Shown: in pieces, positions 11,302 through 23,207 of the stretch
Position numbering within the stretch: position 1 is the first letter of the stretch
Layout of the letters: each line of letters begins with the position of its first letter
NCBI GenBank assembly: GCA_022592435.1
Contig: JABYQS010000087.1
Location: 1 to 64,000 of the forward strand
DNA length: 64,000 nucleotides
Direction of reading: 5' to 3'
Origin: Cerioporus squamosus
Lineage: Eukaryota; Basidiomycota; Agaricomycetes; Polyporales; Polyporaceae
Notes under the pieces: generated by a model
Told to the model about the DNA's origin: nothing
Databases searched by the model: none
The model's input: the letters and a program-made list of their open reading frames with translations, nothing else
Made by a program: the position numbers and the translations under genes

Positions 11302-12151
11302 AGTGGGCCACGGAAGGATACTCTCCAGTGCTCCGGGCAGGGTAATGGAGAAGACCGCGCAGAGATAGATGGATGTTGGGGGGAGCCCTGAGAAGGAGCC
11401 CCCGTCGGCCACGGACCACCTAGAATGTTTCGCTTTGCTGAATTTGCCTCGCTATCGTGCTGTCTTGCTGTTGTGTATGTCGTCTGCTCGCTCGTCCTAG
11501 GAAATGTGTGTAGTTGCCAATGATATCTACTGATTGAATCAACGAACGGTCGGTTTGCGACGGAGAATCGAGGCAGTATTGACGACGGTATGAGACGGAA
11601 ACTACTTCTCTGCACGGGTGTCCGACGTCCGTCCGAGGCGGATGAGCCCTAGCGCGTTCATGGCTCTAGAAGGAACGCAACTATGTCAGTGTACTGAGCA
11701 GCGACGAACTACCGTCGTACCGGGGAGGATCCTTCCTGGCCTCTCCAGAAGCAGTTCGGTTCTCGCGCGATTCAATCCATGCTGATAGGATGGACTGCAA
11801 CTTGAATGGGTACGGAGGACAGGAGATCGGCGTGACTTTCGAGTAGCTCTGTCTCGGCGTGCCGGGGATTAGAAGGAACTCCAGGCTCGATGATGCCCAC
11901 ACGCAGTCGCAGCTCGCAGTACGTGACATCCAAGTACGACTCGCAGCAGCTCCCGAGCAGGAGGGTCGCAGGCAGCAGATGATGTCTGCGACCCTCATAG
12001 CCTGGAAGATGATGGCCTGGGCGTACATATGAGCGAACGCTGAGTCGGTCCCCAGCTCCCAGAACACTCGTACCCTTCTAGTTACTCGGCCTCGGTATAC
12101 TCCAGTCAATTTCTGCTCGCACTACACAAGAAGACTGCAGAGTACATACCG
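11302..12151. other. Intergenic spacer between RNase III-like genes B and C
   Basis: No gene, RNA or repeat was recognised in these 850 bp. The stretch presumably contains the 3' end of gene B and the promoter of gene C; a weak TATACT motif lies near 12096. Confidence 0.5.
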
Positions 12152-12741
12152 ATGGCTGCACACATCCCGCCCGCGCCTGTGCTTTCCCCGGAGGCGTTCC
12201 TCATCGTCTTCGTGCACCACACTGCGCCGCCTGCCTACGACCCAGTGTTCGGCAACTGCGAACGGCTGCATGTGCTAGGGCAATCCATGCTCCGCGCGGC
12301 ATACACCGCAGCGGTGCTTCAACGAAGCCCGAACATGTGCGGTCAAGACCTCGAGGTGAGTACGGATGGGACAAGAGCATGAGCGAGACTCACGATCGCT
12401 CCTCGGACTCCGTACTGCAGCAGCACTTCGACGAGAGGCTTCCGGACTTCGTCGTGCGCTGGGTCACGGCGTACGGCTGGCGGCAGATGATGCGCGCCGT
12501 GCCACCACACGTGAACTTGCACGACCCGCAGGTGCGTTTTTGTTCGAAGGCTTACGACGCCGCGTAAGTCTGTCTGCGGGGCGGATGCTGACGGATGTCA
12601 TGGTAATATATGCAGGAGACGATGCGGATCTTCGAGACTTACGTGGGCGCTGTGGTGGCGCAGCAGCCCCGAAGCCTTAACGCGCCGCCGGGGCATAAGG
12701 ACTTGTTCGAGTGGATCCAGGCGCTGGTGGAAACGCCGTGA
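12152..12741 (+). CDS. RNase III-like small protein C (catalytic residues lost)
   Basis: Three exons (12152-12355, 12421-12531, 12616-12741) give 146 aa. It is the closest relative of B: EAFLIVFVHHTAPPAYD, CERLHVLGQSMLRAAY, VRWVTAYGWRQMMRAVPP and TMRIFETYVGAVVAQQ. The first two catalytic acids of RNase III are His and Gln here and the third is Arg; only the final Glu remains. The last exon is 18 bp longer than in A and B because of an insertion (around NAPPGHKD) before the closing helix FEWIQALVETP. All splice sites are canonical GT-AG, and no frame break was seen, so the copy looks functional despite the lost active site. Confidence 0.75.
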
Positions 12742-13488
12742 GGTGCGGAGACGTTCCGCATTCATACCACACTGAGGAGAGGTCAGAGGATCGGAGATCG
12801 AAGAGAACGAGGATGCATGAAGCCCGCAAACCCGCTCATGATATATATGACCTCGGTTTCGCTTGTACGGAGACCACTGATACCTAAATATTCGCTCGCA
12901 TGAGGGCAGAATCTATGTACGACCATTGGTACAGTATGTATGTCGGTTGAATCGAGTCACGGCTGGACGACACCCTGGGGGTGAACCGCGACATGCTATA
13001 CGCCGAGAAATGCAGATCAATACTCGAGGTACACTTAGTGAAAGAACTTCCCTCACCGTTTACACCTGACGTTGATTCTCGCTGGGTGAATTGACCGTGG
13101 TCCTCTCGAGTCTCGATGCGAACGACCCATACGATTATTCAGTTTCCATCGGGCTACGCCTGCCGATATGCCAATCAGAAAACAACGAGCCATTACATTT
13201 ATGGGCAATGCAGTCGCAAACTCGCATTCTCAAGATGAGAGCTCTCGCAAGATATGGACGATGAAGTCAAAGTCCTTGACAGTCAGTACAAGTCAGTAGT
13301 GGACGATGCTGGAGGAGGAGGAGAAGGAGGATACCATGTTCGCAGTCCAGGTTGGATTCAGAGGACCCCAGTGTTCGGACACACTGTGACGATGGGGCTG
13401 AGTCACGGCCCGCGAAGAGCCTGGCCATAGTCAGTGGAAGACACGCACCCCGGAACTCGCTTCGTCTGCGGCGAGGGCGGGTCCACGC
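12742..13488. other. Intergenic, nothing recognised
   Basis: These 750 bp separate RNase III-like gene C from the convergent REase/kinase-like gene. They are relatively AT-rich, with ATATATATG near 12840. A purine-rich GGAGGAGGAGGAGAAGGAGG run lies at about 13310-13330. No ORF or RNA gene is supported. Confidence 0.5.
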
Positions 13489-15332
13489 TTAGATGGCGGT
13501 GTCATCGATGAAGTCTATGATGGTAGCGCGGGAATCATGGACGTCCCACAGGGAATTATGTGGCCCAATGTCGGAGGGCGTGATTCCGGCGTCTTGGAGG
13601 GCGTACACGGCTCGGTCAAAATAAGGCCTGCGGCAAATGAGTCGTGTAACCACCGCGCCAGAGCATGGCTGGACTCACTGCAACAGTTCATATCCTTCGC
13701 GGCCGAAGCGGTGCAGCGGGAGGCCGTTGTCAGAGGTCACGATGAGGTGTCGTTCCCGGAGCGAGAACAATCCATAGTACGTGGGGATCGGAAGCTGGGC
13801 CGCGGCATCTGGGTCACGGGGAAGACGGGCAGCGAGAGCGCGCCACTCTTCCAAAGGGGTTTGAGCGGGGGGGGGGGGGGGGGGGGGGGGGGGTCGGTGA
13901 GAGCTGTTTTGACCTTGAATTTGATTGCTGAATATGTTGCTGAGAAAACGCGCGCGCGAGTCCCTTCCATCACAACCGTGTCATCCACAAGGACCTCGAT
14001 GACCGCGGGTGAACGCGAAGTACATAGGGAAGCAGCAAATATCCCTGACCGGGGAACATTCAGCGGGCCCTCTTCGCGAACTGCGCGCCCGAGGATGGTT
14101 CCTCTGGCCCCATGGAGTAGTAGAGCTTCGGCGTGGGCGAGTTGTGCGGTTGCCCAGCATCGGCGAAGGTCGCGCAGAATTTGAGAGACGTTGGAGGTGA
14201 TTACTCGGGCGGACAAAATCGAACGCAGCAAGGATGCATCCTGCGCTTTACCCTCACGCTGTGCGAGCGAGGTCTGAACACGACGCAAGAGCGAATATAA
14301 ATCCCACCTGGGGTCCTTCCAGTTTTCCTCGCGCCCAGAGTCCTGTACGGGCAGAATTTTCAGTTTGGGCAAGAATGAATATGGCGGAACACCCACGATG
14401 ATCATGCAAACCCAGCACTGGAACATCTCAAATACGTTGAGGGTCCGTCGACCAACATGGTGTTTGCGCTGTCCCTGCGGAGGAAGTAGGCGAGGTGTGG
14501 GGAGGCGAGCATGCCGTAGCGGATACCACCTGGGGTCGTGTAGTGCCATCGGACTAGTTGGTTCCAGAGCTACGATGAGCGAGTGCGCGTGGTTAGAACG
14601 TACAACCGCAGATGGAACTCACCTGGATAATCACCCGCGTGCCTGCGGGAGGCTCGGCCTCCGCCGGGTCCGGCCACGCAAACTGCCCGCTGGCGATGTG
14701 CTCCCCAATCTTCTCGATGGCGTTGATCAACGCCCCGTCCGTCTTCACCTCAATCAGACCAATGGGACGTCGGTAGGAGCGCGATGGGCCTTGCTCATAA
14801 TCTGTCCATAGCCACTCCCAGACGATGTCCGCGCGCGTCAGATATTCCTCGGTTCTGCCCTCGGTGGTAGCGTTGAGCCAGTAACCCGCCTGGGCTGGCG
14901 GCGCTGTGGCTCGGATGGGATATGTAAGCCAAATGGGTTTTACCATGGTCTCAAATAATCGTTGATACCCGGTGCGCGCGTGCGACTCGTTCTGGATAAG
15001 GGGGGGCCCGCAGAGGACGTCCAGCTTGATACCGTGGTTCTCGCGATCCGGCTCCTCCAGCCAGTCAACCATCGGTACCAGCTGGGAAGAATTGACGCCA
15101 CGCGCACCGCTGGATGACTGACAAGCCCCCGTTGACCCGGAGGGCTTTCTCGTCGGCGGCAAACCCTGGCGGAGTGGTCGGTCCACCGCGGCCACCACGA
15201 GGGCAGCCGCGACAGTGACGCCGAGAGCGTCGGCTGGCTGATGGGGAAGGGGGAGAAGTCTTGCTTTGGCAACGGAGGAAGAGGAGACGCGGGGACATTC
15301 GACGTGACCCGATCCCGATCCCAGCTGGCCAT
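13489..15332 (-). pseudogene. Broken PD-(D/E)XK-like plus kinase-like fusion gene
   Basis: Read from ATG 15332 (MASWDRDRV), the N-terminal part changes frame near 15200 and then holds a long region ending in LTRADIVWEWLW and RPIGLIEVKTDGAL. This D...(I)EVK pattern is like PD-(D/E)XK nucleases. A 53-bp intron (14570-14622) leads to an exon reading WNQLVRWHYTTPGGIRYGML and ASPHLAYFLRRD. The frame breaks after MLVDG and resumes with LNVFEMFQCWVCMIIVGV. Further on a 27-base G run (13867-13893) is crossed. The tail, in another frame, reads TYYGLFSLRERHLIV and then ALQDAGITPSDIGPHNSLWD and ATIIDFIDD, which looks like a kinase catalytic loop (D and N kept, HRD His lost) and a DFG-like motif. The order resembles fungal REase-kinase proteins of the Crinkler/FunK1 type. 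Several frame changes make it a pseudogene or badly assembled. Confidence 0.5.
13867..13893 (+). repeat. Poly-G run of 27 bases
   Basis: Twenty-seven consecutive G on the plus strand (C on the coding strand of the surrounding gene). The length is probably uncertain because such runs slip in replication and sequencing. The G-rich strand could form quadruplex structure. Confidence 0.95.
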
Positions 15333-15775
15333 GGAGAATGAGTGCAATGGACCTACGATGGACCTAGTCGTCGCCAAGGTCGGATGAGCCGTCCTGATTT
15401 GTGGCAGCAGCCCAGAGGAGACCACTCACCGATATGTTCACTGTGGGTGAGGACGTCGAATACAGGCTGGCAAGATGGAGGCTTTACATATGTAAGATGA
15501 AAGATGCTGGTGGCAATGGACAAGTCACAGGTAGGGACAAGTTGCACGTCTAGGCGCCCTGTCCGACTGTTGTCCAGTACCACCGTCATCCTCCTCCTCT
15601 GTACCCTCCCGTCCCTTTCAGCTCTCGCCGGAGCTACTCACAGACCTGGTCTGACTATATCTGCTTACTTGGACGCACAGAGCACTTCGCGTGCAAGTGC
15701 TGCGGAGGGATCCGCAAACACTATATAGTCACTACCGTGGTGGCGGACGCGTCTAGCTCCCAATCGTAACCCGCC
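15333..15775. promoter_or_regulatory. Divergent promoter region between REase/kinase-like gene and MON2
   Basis: The 443-bp interval between two divergent start codons contains the palindrome ACTATATAGT at 15720-15729, about 50 bp before the MON2 ATG, and ACTATATCTG near 15654. Either could be a core promoter element. No ORF is supported here. Confidence 0.4.
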
Positions 15776-18700
15776 ATGAGTTCTTTGGCATTCCTGGTGA
15801 CGGAGCTTCAGGTACGCTGCGCACATTATGTTCATCGTCTCCCGCATCTCACTCGGTATAGTCTCTCGCCAGCGAGACAAGGAGGAAGCACCCTGACGTA
15901 CGCGAGGTGAGTGATCATCCCTACTACCACTCACGTCCACCTCGGAAGGAGCGACTCATACCCAGGCATTTTTGTTACTATCAAGGCTGCAGAGAAGTCC
16001 CTGGCGATTCTGCGTTCTTCCCCGGAGCAGGCAACTGCGAACTTGGCGTCTGGTAAGTCGTAACATGCATCTCCGCAAGCATATTTCCCCAACTCCGTCC
16101 TGCCCGTCAGATGGACCCCAATCCGACGACCTTCTCCGTCCTGTGTTCATGGGATGCGCGACCAAGAACGCGAAGGTTGTCGCAATATCGCTTGGGTCTC
16201 TCCAACGCCTCATCGCACTCAAGGCTGTCCCACAATCCGCTGTTCCCCTCATCATCACCACTATGAATGACTGCATAAACCAGGGCGTAGACATCCAGCT
16301 TCGCATCTTGCAAACCCTCCTGTCTCTCATTACCAACTTTCCTGCAGTCCACGGGCAACTCCTGGGCGATGTGAGTGCTCGATTGACTAAGCTCGGCAGC
16401 GCGCCGGGCAGCTGTACCAGAGTCAGCGTCGCTGACTTGTGACTTCTAGGCTCTGCTCTTGTGTTTCAGGCTGCAAGAGTCTCGCATTGCCGTGGTCTCC
16501 TCGACTGCTGCTGCTACGCTGCGGCAGCTGGTGATGTTTGTAGTGGACAAGGTTGTCGATGAGGACCGGCGGGATGAGCTTACGGAGAGCGCGAAGGCCG
16601 AAGCGATACTCCCAAATGGCGCCACGACGAAACTCGGCCCATCTGCCCATGACGCGTATGCGGTCTTCGAGGACCTGTGCCTACTTGCGAACTCGGAGCA
16701 TCCGCGATTTCTGAAGCTCGAAGCGCTCCGGAAGACATTCGCACTGGAGCTGATTGAGAGTGTACTGACGAATTATCACGACCTGTTCCGTAAGGTAAGC
16801 ATCTCAATCTGAGGGTGTTGCATATACACTCAAGCTGTTGCGTAGCATAACGAATTGCTGCTCCTGCTGCAACATCACCTATGCCCGTTGGTGCACAAGT
16901 CGCTCTCGGACCGACCGAACTTCCCGCTCACGCTTCGATGCACTCGAGTTGTATTCCTACTGCTCAAGCAGTTCTCGTCCGAGCTCAAGACGGAGTCGGA
17001 GGTCTTCCTCATGCTACTCATCAGGATAGTTGGTGCGGAGAGTGGAGACACAGACCCGGCGGACGCTGCCCAAGGCCATCCCGTCCGACCTCTTTGGATG
17101 CGGGTCCTGGCCATGGAGATCATGCGTGGGTACGTCTGCGCGTGGTGAGGCTAGTCAGTGTCTAACTCTATCTGTCTACTAGGTTGTGCAGTGACGCAGA
17201 GCTCGTGCGCAGCATATGGGATCGCTACGACGCGGAAGATGGCGGCTCGAAGGTATTCACGTCGCTCATCACAGCGCTTAAGCGGCTCGTAACGGAGCGA
17301 CCGGCACTTCTTGGAGTTGGCCAACAGATGTTTGGCGTGGGCGTGTCGACTCACCCAAGTTCGAGCGCGGATGGTGCGTACGCCTTGGATGTGGGCGGTG
17401 TGGCGGGAATGGTCGCAAGCGCAGCCAGTGCCACGGTATCTGGCGTCGCGAACATGATGTCCACCGAGGCCGGGCTTAGCGTACAGACATCTGCGATGAA
17501 GTTGCAGTGGTATGTGTATCCGCTTCTCTCGTTTCCACCACCTCATGAGGTTCTCCAGCATCGATCAGCTGGACAAAGCCGACTCACCGCCGATCCCGGA
17601 GTCCTACCTCTACCTCCTCGGCGTGCAGTGCCTCGTCGCCCTGTGCGAAGGTTTCGCGACATTCACCGCGCCACTGTACAACTCGATCATGGTGCAGAAA
17701 CCTCGCACAGCCGGCGAGCCTGTCATCCGTGCACCTCCAGCCCTCGACCTTTCTACCCTCCCACAGGACGACCCCGTCACGCATCAGTTGCAGACCGTGC
17801 ATGACATGGTCGAGAACGGATGGCCCGCGCTTTTAGCCGCGCTCTCGTTCCTTATCTCCACCAACCTCTCAGACGAGCTCTTCGTAGATGTGCTCGCAAG
17901 CTACCAAGCGCTGACCACCGTCTCAGGCATGCTCGGGCTGACGACGCCTCGCGATGCGTTCTTCACCAGCCTTGCGCGTCTTGCGATCCCGACTCGCGTC
18001 GTGTCCAGTATCGATTCGTACGTCCCCGCTGAGCCGAGTACCCCACGCACCGCCGCGAGCGCGATCTCGGAGACCTTCGGACTCCCTGGAGGGAGCACCC
18101 AGCCCCCAGGGCTATCTGAGCGCAACATGGCGTGTCTGAAGGTGCTTGTTGCAAGTGCCTTGTTCCTCGCCGGAAGTCTTGGCCCGAGCTGGTTCGACAT
18201 CCTCGAAGCGCTACAGAACGCGGACTACGTATTGACGATGAAGGGCGCTCGTCCTCCCACGAACAAGCGCAACACAATCGGTCCTGGCACAGGCTCGCTG
18301 CCTCCCTCGCGCTCTGTGTCCTCGAGTGGATCTGCTGGTGCTGGATCCCAGCCGCCGCCTTCGCCGACACATCGCCATCCGTTACTCGCAGACCTCGACC
18401 CAGACAGCCTGCAGCATTCGATCCAGAGGCTTTTTGACGCATCGAAGAATCTGGAGGATGCGGCGTTCTGCGACTTCGTCAAGGCGCTGTGCAAGCTGAG
18501 CGGGGCTATGATCGGGATGCAGTCTGACACGCTCGAGGGCATAAACGAGTCAGTGGAAGAACTCTCGACCAGTTCGAGTGCGACTCTGTCGCCATCAAGT
18601 GCAGAGCCGGCGCACAGGCGGCGAGTGAGCGGGATACATCTGCCTCGCACTCTTGTAAGTTTCGTTGTGTTGTTTCACTCGTTGGACTTCTCGTTGATTC

Positions 18701-21700
18701 TTTGAGCACAGCGTAGTGGCGACTTTGGTATCGCGAAGCTTGGAGGGGTCGCTATGCTCAACATCCATCGGCTCATCTACAGATCGCCCGACGTGGCATG
18801 GGATCCTATCACTGGCCATCTCCTTTCCGTCGTCCGACACCACCATGCGCCTCCCACAATCCGTATCCAGGCTGCGCGGGTCCTCGATGACATCCTCGTC
18901 GTTGTTCCTCGCAACATCACCTCGTCCACGGAACTGCAGCCGGTCGTTCAACGAAGAGTGCTCAACGTGCTTGCCTCGCAGGTGATCCCACCGGACTCGT
19001 CTGCTCTGGCGGGGAGCAGTACCACCATCGAACTGCGGAAAATGGGACTCGAGACGCTGCACCAGATTCTGCAATCATCGGGACATACCTTGGTTGTTGG
19101 CTGGGAGACTATCTTCGAAATGCTCGGCAGCGTCTGCAAGGCTGCGCCTCCGCCTTCTGGATCCGTCACGCCTACGACATCTCCTTCCCTAATGCAAGAC
19201 TTGGGCAAGAACCGGCCGCCACCCTTGAGTTATCTCACCGAGAAGAGCTATACGTCCCTGGTGAAGATTGCCTTCCAGTCCCTGACGCTGGTTTGTGACT
19301 CCTTGTCGTCCTTGTCTCCTGAGCATCTGCGCCTATGCATCAGCACGCTCGGCCAGTTCGGTCGCCAGGCTGACACCAACATTGCTCTGACGGCCGCTGA
19401 GAGTCTGCTCTGGGGAGTGTCTGATTCGATACAAGCCAAGCGCCGAGATGAGGACAAGGAGCCGGAGTACAGCGCACTCTGGATGTTCCTCCTGCTCGAA
19501 GTGCTCGGGCTCTGCACGGACGCGCGGCCCGAGGTGCGCGTCGGCGCGATCCAGACGCTCTTCCGGACCTTGCAGCTGTATGGTGCAACCTTGAGTTTGG
19601 AGACATGGGACGAGTGCATCTGGAAGGTGACGTTCCCGCTTCTCGACTCGATCACTGCTTCAATACGACGGAGCTCCTCCATGGCGTCCGAAGACCAGCC
19701 TGCAAGCGCAGTACCCGCAGCTGATCTCCAGTGGGACGAGTCCAAGATCCTGGCGCTGCAATCGATCGGTTCCATCTTCCATGACTTTCTGGAGACCAAG
19801 ATCATGCGCCTCGACTCGTTCACGAAGGCGTGGGAGGTCTTCGTCGGCCACATCCAGGATTCATGGCTCCATGACAATCGTACGATCACCGCCCCGGCTC
19901 TGCGCTGCCTCGAGAAGGCTATCAAGGCGTGTTCCGTGTCGGAAGACCTCAAGACACGGACCATGGAAGCTCTCGAGATTGCATGGCGGGCGTGTGATGA
20001 GATGGGTGCCACCGTCGCTGACCGGGAAGCGTCGTCTCCCGGCGTGAAGTCTCCGACGCTCACGGGCGAGGGTGTCCAGCCATTCACGCAGGAGTCCCTG
20101 ATGGCGTACGTGGACGTCATACGGTGCACAAGAGGCGTTGCGAGGCAGCTGGAAGACCGCGAGTGGCCGCTCGAGCGTCTGACGCGCCTCATGACGATCT
20201 TGAAAGGTCCGTCGGTCACATTTTCTATGGTTTAATGCTTATGTTAACGATCGAGTTTAGGGGTCCTAACATATTCAAGTTCGCCGGATTTCAGACCTGA
20301 TATCGACGCCCTTAGCCCCGTTCAGGCAAGTTCTTTCATTTATCGCGCGCGGTGCCTGGGCTGAATGAACTGCGGAGGCAGGCAGTCGTAATGGAAGCTG
20401 TGGACAGCATCGAACTAACGGCGCAGGGCGTCGTCTCTCTCGTCCTACGTGACCTGTCGGAATACGCTACCCTTCCCTTCCTCGCCGCCTTCGACGCGCA
20501 GACTCCCTTACACTAGCAGTCTCCCTTCTGGTGCTAAGGTCTCTCGGACCGCGCCCAGCCGCGTGACCTACATCGCGCTGTCGAAGAAGACGATGCCGTT
20601 GTTGGTCGACCTCTTCCTCCGCTTCAAGGACGATGCTGCGATCTATGCAGACGGTACTGTGGAAACCATATTCGCGGTACGTGTTTGATAGCTTTTATTG
20701 CAAGGTTTGAACCCTGAACGGACGTATGACAGGCGTATTCCATTCCGATCAAGCTAAAGTACGAGTGTCCAGCACCCTCCAAGTTCGGCAAGGACCAGCC
20801 GCTTTGGAAGACAGCGACGACCAGCTTCTTGCGGATTGTCAGGGAATGCGGCGACCAAATGAAGAAGCTACGTGAAAGTATGTGCTTTTTCATTTGACGA
20901 ACAGGGCGCGTACTGATCGGCGGTTCAGACATCCCGGACGAGCGAGTAGAAGGGGTCTGGAGACAGGTGGTCGATACGTTCCGCGGAGCTATTCTGGCAG
21001 ACTGGTGAGTGCAGGGTATCTGGGCAGTAATGCGGCCCCGCTCAAGGCAACCGTCTACAGCTCCGCCATTGAGCAATCCCCACTCGACATCCAGGAAGCC
21101 GAGGAGAACTTCGACCTGTCGCTCATCGCGTCACTTGAGATTGACGTTGTGCCTTACCTCGGAGACGCTTCTGTCCCAGATTACATCGTGTCGCAACTCG
21201 CGCGAGTCCTGCATCAAGGGAGCCGTCTTCGGACAGTCGACGAGGACTTACCACCCTCACCATCTTCCCTTCATGACGTTCCTCTGCCCCGAGGTGCAAA
21301 GAAAAGTCACGACAGTCACTCCCCCAAGGACTCCAAGGACTTGGACAAGGTAGAAAAGTTTGGCGATGGCTACATCGGCGCAGGCACAACGGCGCTCGGT
21401 CACTTCCTACCCCGTGAACGGTTTTCTACTGGTGCTTTGATCTCTTGTTCCTGATATGTTCGGACACTTCCCAAGGTTAGTGGCCACCATTCCGTATGCC
21501 ACTAGGTGCTGACGCCATGGCTTACAGATCAGTTAGCGGCGCGGAGGCGAATAGCGGCACTGAGTTTACCTTCTTTGCTCGAACGATGCCGCATGACGCT
21601 TGTCGGGTATGTTGCGGACGAGTCGTTGAGGGGAAACCTGCCATTCCCCAGGTGAGTTCCCATGCATCTTCGTACCCTGGATATGTCTCACTAGCATGGA

Positions 21701-22164
21701 ACGCAAGGGTGCGAGAGGAAGAACTGCTCTATGTCCTTAGGAAGCTCCTTGCACTCAAGCTATGGCCCGGCACGTTATGGGCGTCGTTGTCGGATTCGCC
21801 GTCGCAGTACTCCTCAGAGCAACCAGGTCTGTCCCATAACCTCTCTTTATGCTCGAAATATTGCTCAGCATCGACTGCAGCTATCGATCAATCCTTGGCC
21901 CCTTCTGCGATGATTGCAGACGCAGTGAAGCGCTCAACGAAAGCTCATCTCTTCCATTTCTATCCCATCCTTTGCGAAATCGTGTCTATACCTCGTAAGC
22001 CACCGATGGCGTGGGTCATGACGAGCGCACATCGTATGCCCGTGGATGGTAGGAAGATGTCTGGAGAGGACTCTTCTGACGGTCATGCGATCGAGCTCGA
22101 TGCGCGGACGTTGGTGAAAGACTGTTTGAAGGAGGTAGGCAGGGAGCTCGGAGTCGGTTACTAG
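15776..22164 (+). CDS. MON2: MON2-like scaffold protein (BIG/Sec7-related, Golgi-endosome traffic)
   Basis: Large peripheral membrane protein that works with Dop1 and the flippase Neo1 in endosome-to-Golgi traffic. Seventeen exons from ATG 15776 total 5,478 nt (about 1,825 aa). Exons 1-4 (15776-15811, 15862-15906, 15986-16052, 16111-16370) give MSSLAFLVTELQ, KHPDVRE, AAEKSLAIL and the start of the DCB region. The HUS-like and HDS-like helical-repeat regions follow, with the largest exons at 17559-18654 and 18712-20206. C-terminal landmarks are VLRDLSEYATLPFLAAFD, RVTYIALSKKTMPLLVDLF, PIKLKYECPAPSKFGKDQPL and EERVEGVWRQ-type sequence (here DERVEGVWRQVVDTFRGAI). The intron at 20326-20381 has a GC donor (CAG|GCAAGT). 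Two one-base frame breaks occur, about 20500-20516 (extra base) and about 21421-21428 (missing base in RERFS/YW). Their effects cancel in length but each exposes a stop. Confidence 0.92.
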
Positions 22165-22268
22165 GACACTATGTTCGCATGTCACACTATGTTCATCGTA
22201 CATTCTACACTGTATACTTCTGTAATGCTCTTGTAATGGAGGATGCTATCTGTAACCGCTCTTTGCAC

Positions 22269-22871
22269 TTAGTGCGGAGGCCCTGGGATTCCCGGTAGCG
22301 GTTCCTTCATATCGTCATCTGTCGCTCCTAACACCTTCAACAATTCATCCTTCTTGAACATGCGTGCCGTTTGAATTGCCGTCGGCCTCCCGTGGCGCGG
22401 GTCAGCTCCGCCTTCGACGAGAACGCGCACAACCTCATCGTGACCCTTGAAGACAGCCCCGGCAAGGGGCGACTGGCCCTGGTCGTTCGCTCGATTCCCA
22501 TCCGCACCCTTCGCCAGGAGCTGCCTGACGAGGTCGACGTGGCCGTTATAAGCGGCGAGCATGAGGAGTGTGTTTCCTATCACCACAAACGCCAAGGGTC
22601 AACGTGAGCAGACATCGGACAAACGATCGGTTGGCTTCACAACGCACCCTTGTCGTTTGTGAGGTTCACGGGAAGGCCAACGCCGACGGCCTGCATGAGG
22701 AGCTCCGCGTTATCGTCCCGGGCAGCATCGAACATGCGATGCGCGAAGTCGAGCGTCTCCTGCGGAAGGCTCTCCACGCTCGGTTTGTTGTTTGTCTGGG
22801 AGAAAGTAGCGTGATTAGGCAGTCGATGGTCCGAGATGCCCAGCCCAGCGCATTCTGCGGGTACACACCAT
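22269..22871 (-). CDS. Small ankyrin-repeat protein
   Basis: A 152-aa protein built of three exons: 22869-22871 (the ATG alone), 22795-22648 and 22576-22269. Splicing ATG to the next exon gives MTNNKPSVESLPQETLDFAH. Ankyrin units follow, as in FDAARDDNAELLMQAVGVG, GNTLLMLAAYNGHVDLVRQL, GQSPLAGAVFKGHDEVVRVL and ADPRHGRPTAIQTARMF. The protein ends in an acidic-proline tail. The family mediates protein-protein contacts; no partner can be inferred. The first exon is set because the upstream sequence has no longer in-frame ATG and GTGTGT directly after this ATG is a good donor; the alternative start is the internal ATG before FDAARDD. A TATATAAG motif lies about 150 bp upstream. The gene ends 104 bp from the convergent MON2 end. 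Confidence 0.8.
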
Positions 22872-23207
22872 CGTATGCGGCAGTGACGATCGCGTTTCGT
22901 GGGCCTATCTCTCGCTCACCGCTTGCGCACACTGCGGGCAGGTTGCAGTTGCAGTACAAGTACCGATGTCAACGCGGGGCTTCGTAGAAGTTCGCCGTGG
23001 CTGAGAAGAAGAAGCGCTCTCTTATATAGCACGGAGAGCACCCGAGTGGTCAGTTGACAAAGCTTCTCGGACCAAACGCGTGACCGGAGAAGGCCGTTGT
23101 ATACAGCGCAGTGGCAGAGCAAGTACTAGTGCGAGAGCGGGTGCGCACAGCGTGCAGTAGCATCAACGTGGTACAGATCTACTCGATACTCGATACACAA
23201 TGGAAAG
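22872..23207. promoter_or_regulatory. Promoter interval of the ankyrin gene, with TATA box
   Basis: On the minus strand TATATAAG at 23028-23021 lies about 150 bp before the ankyrin gene's ATG. The rest of the 336 bp separates it from the 3' end of the Sld3-like gene and shows no gene. Confidence 0.5.

Noticed and set aside
19248..20219. Minus-strand ORF of 323 aa
   Set aside because: It lies antisense to a MON2 exon whose plus-strand frame has clear family motifs; it is a GC-rich shadow.
20701..20720. tRNA B-box-like GGTTTGAACCC
   Set aside because: It lies in a MON2 intron with no matching A-box or cloverleaf.
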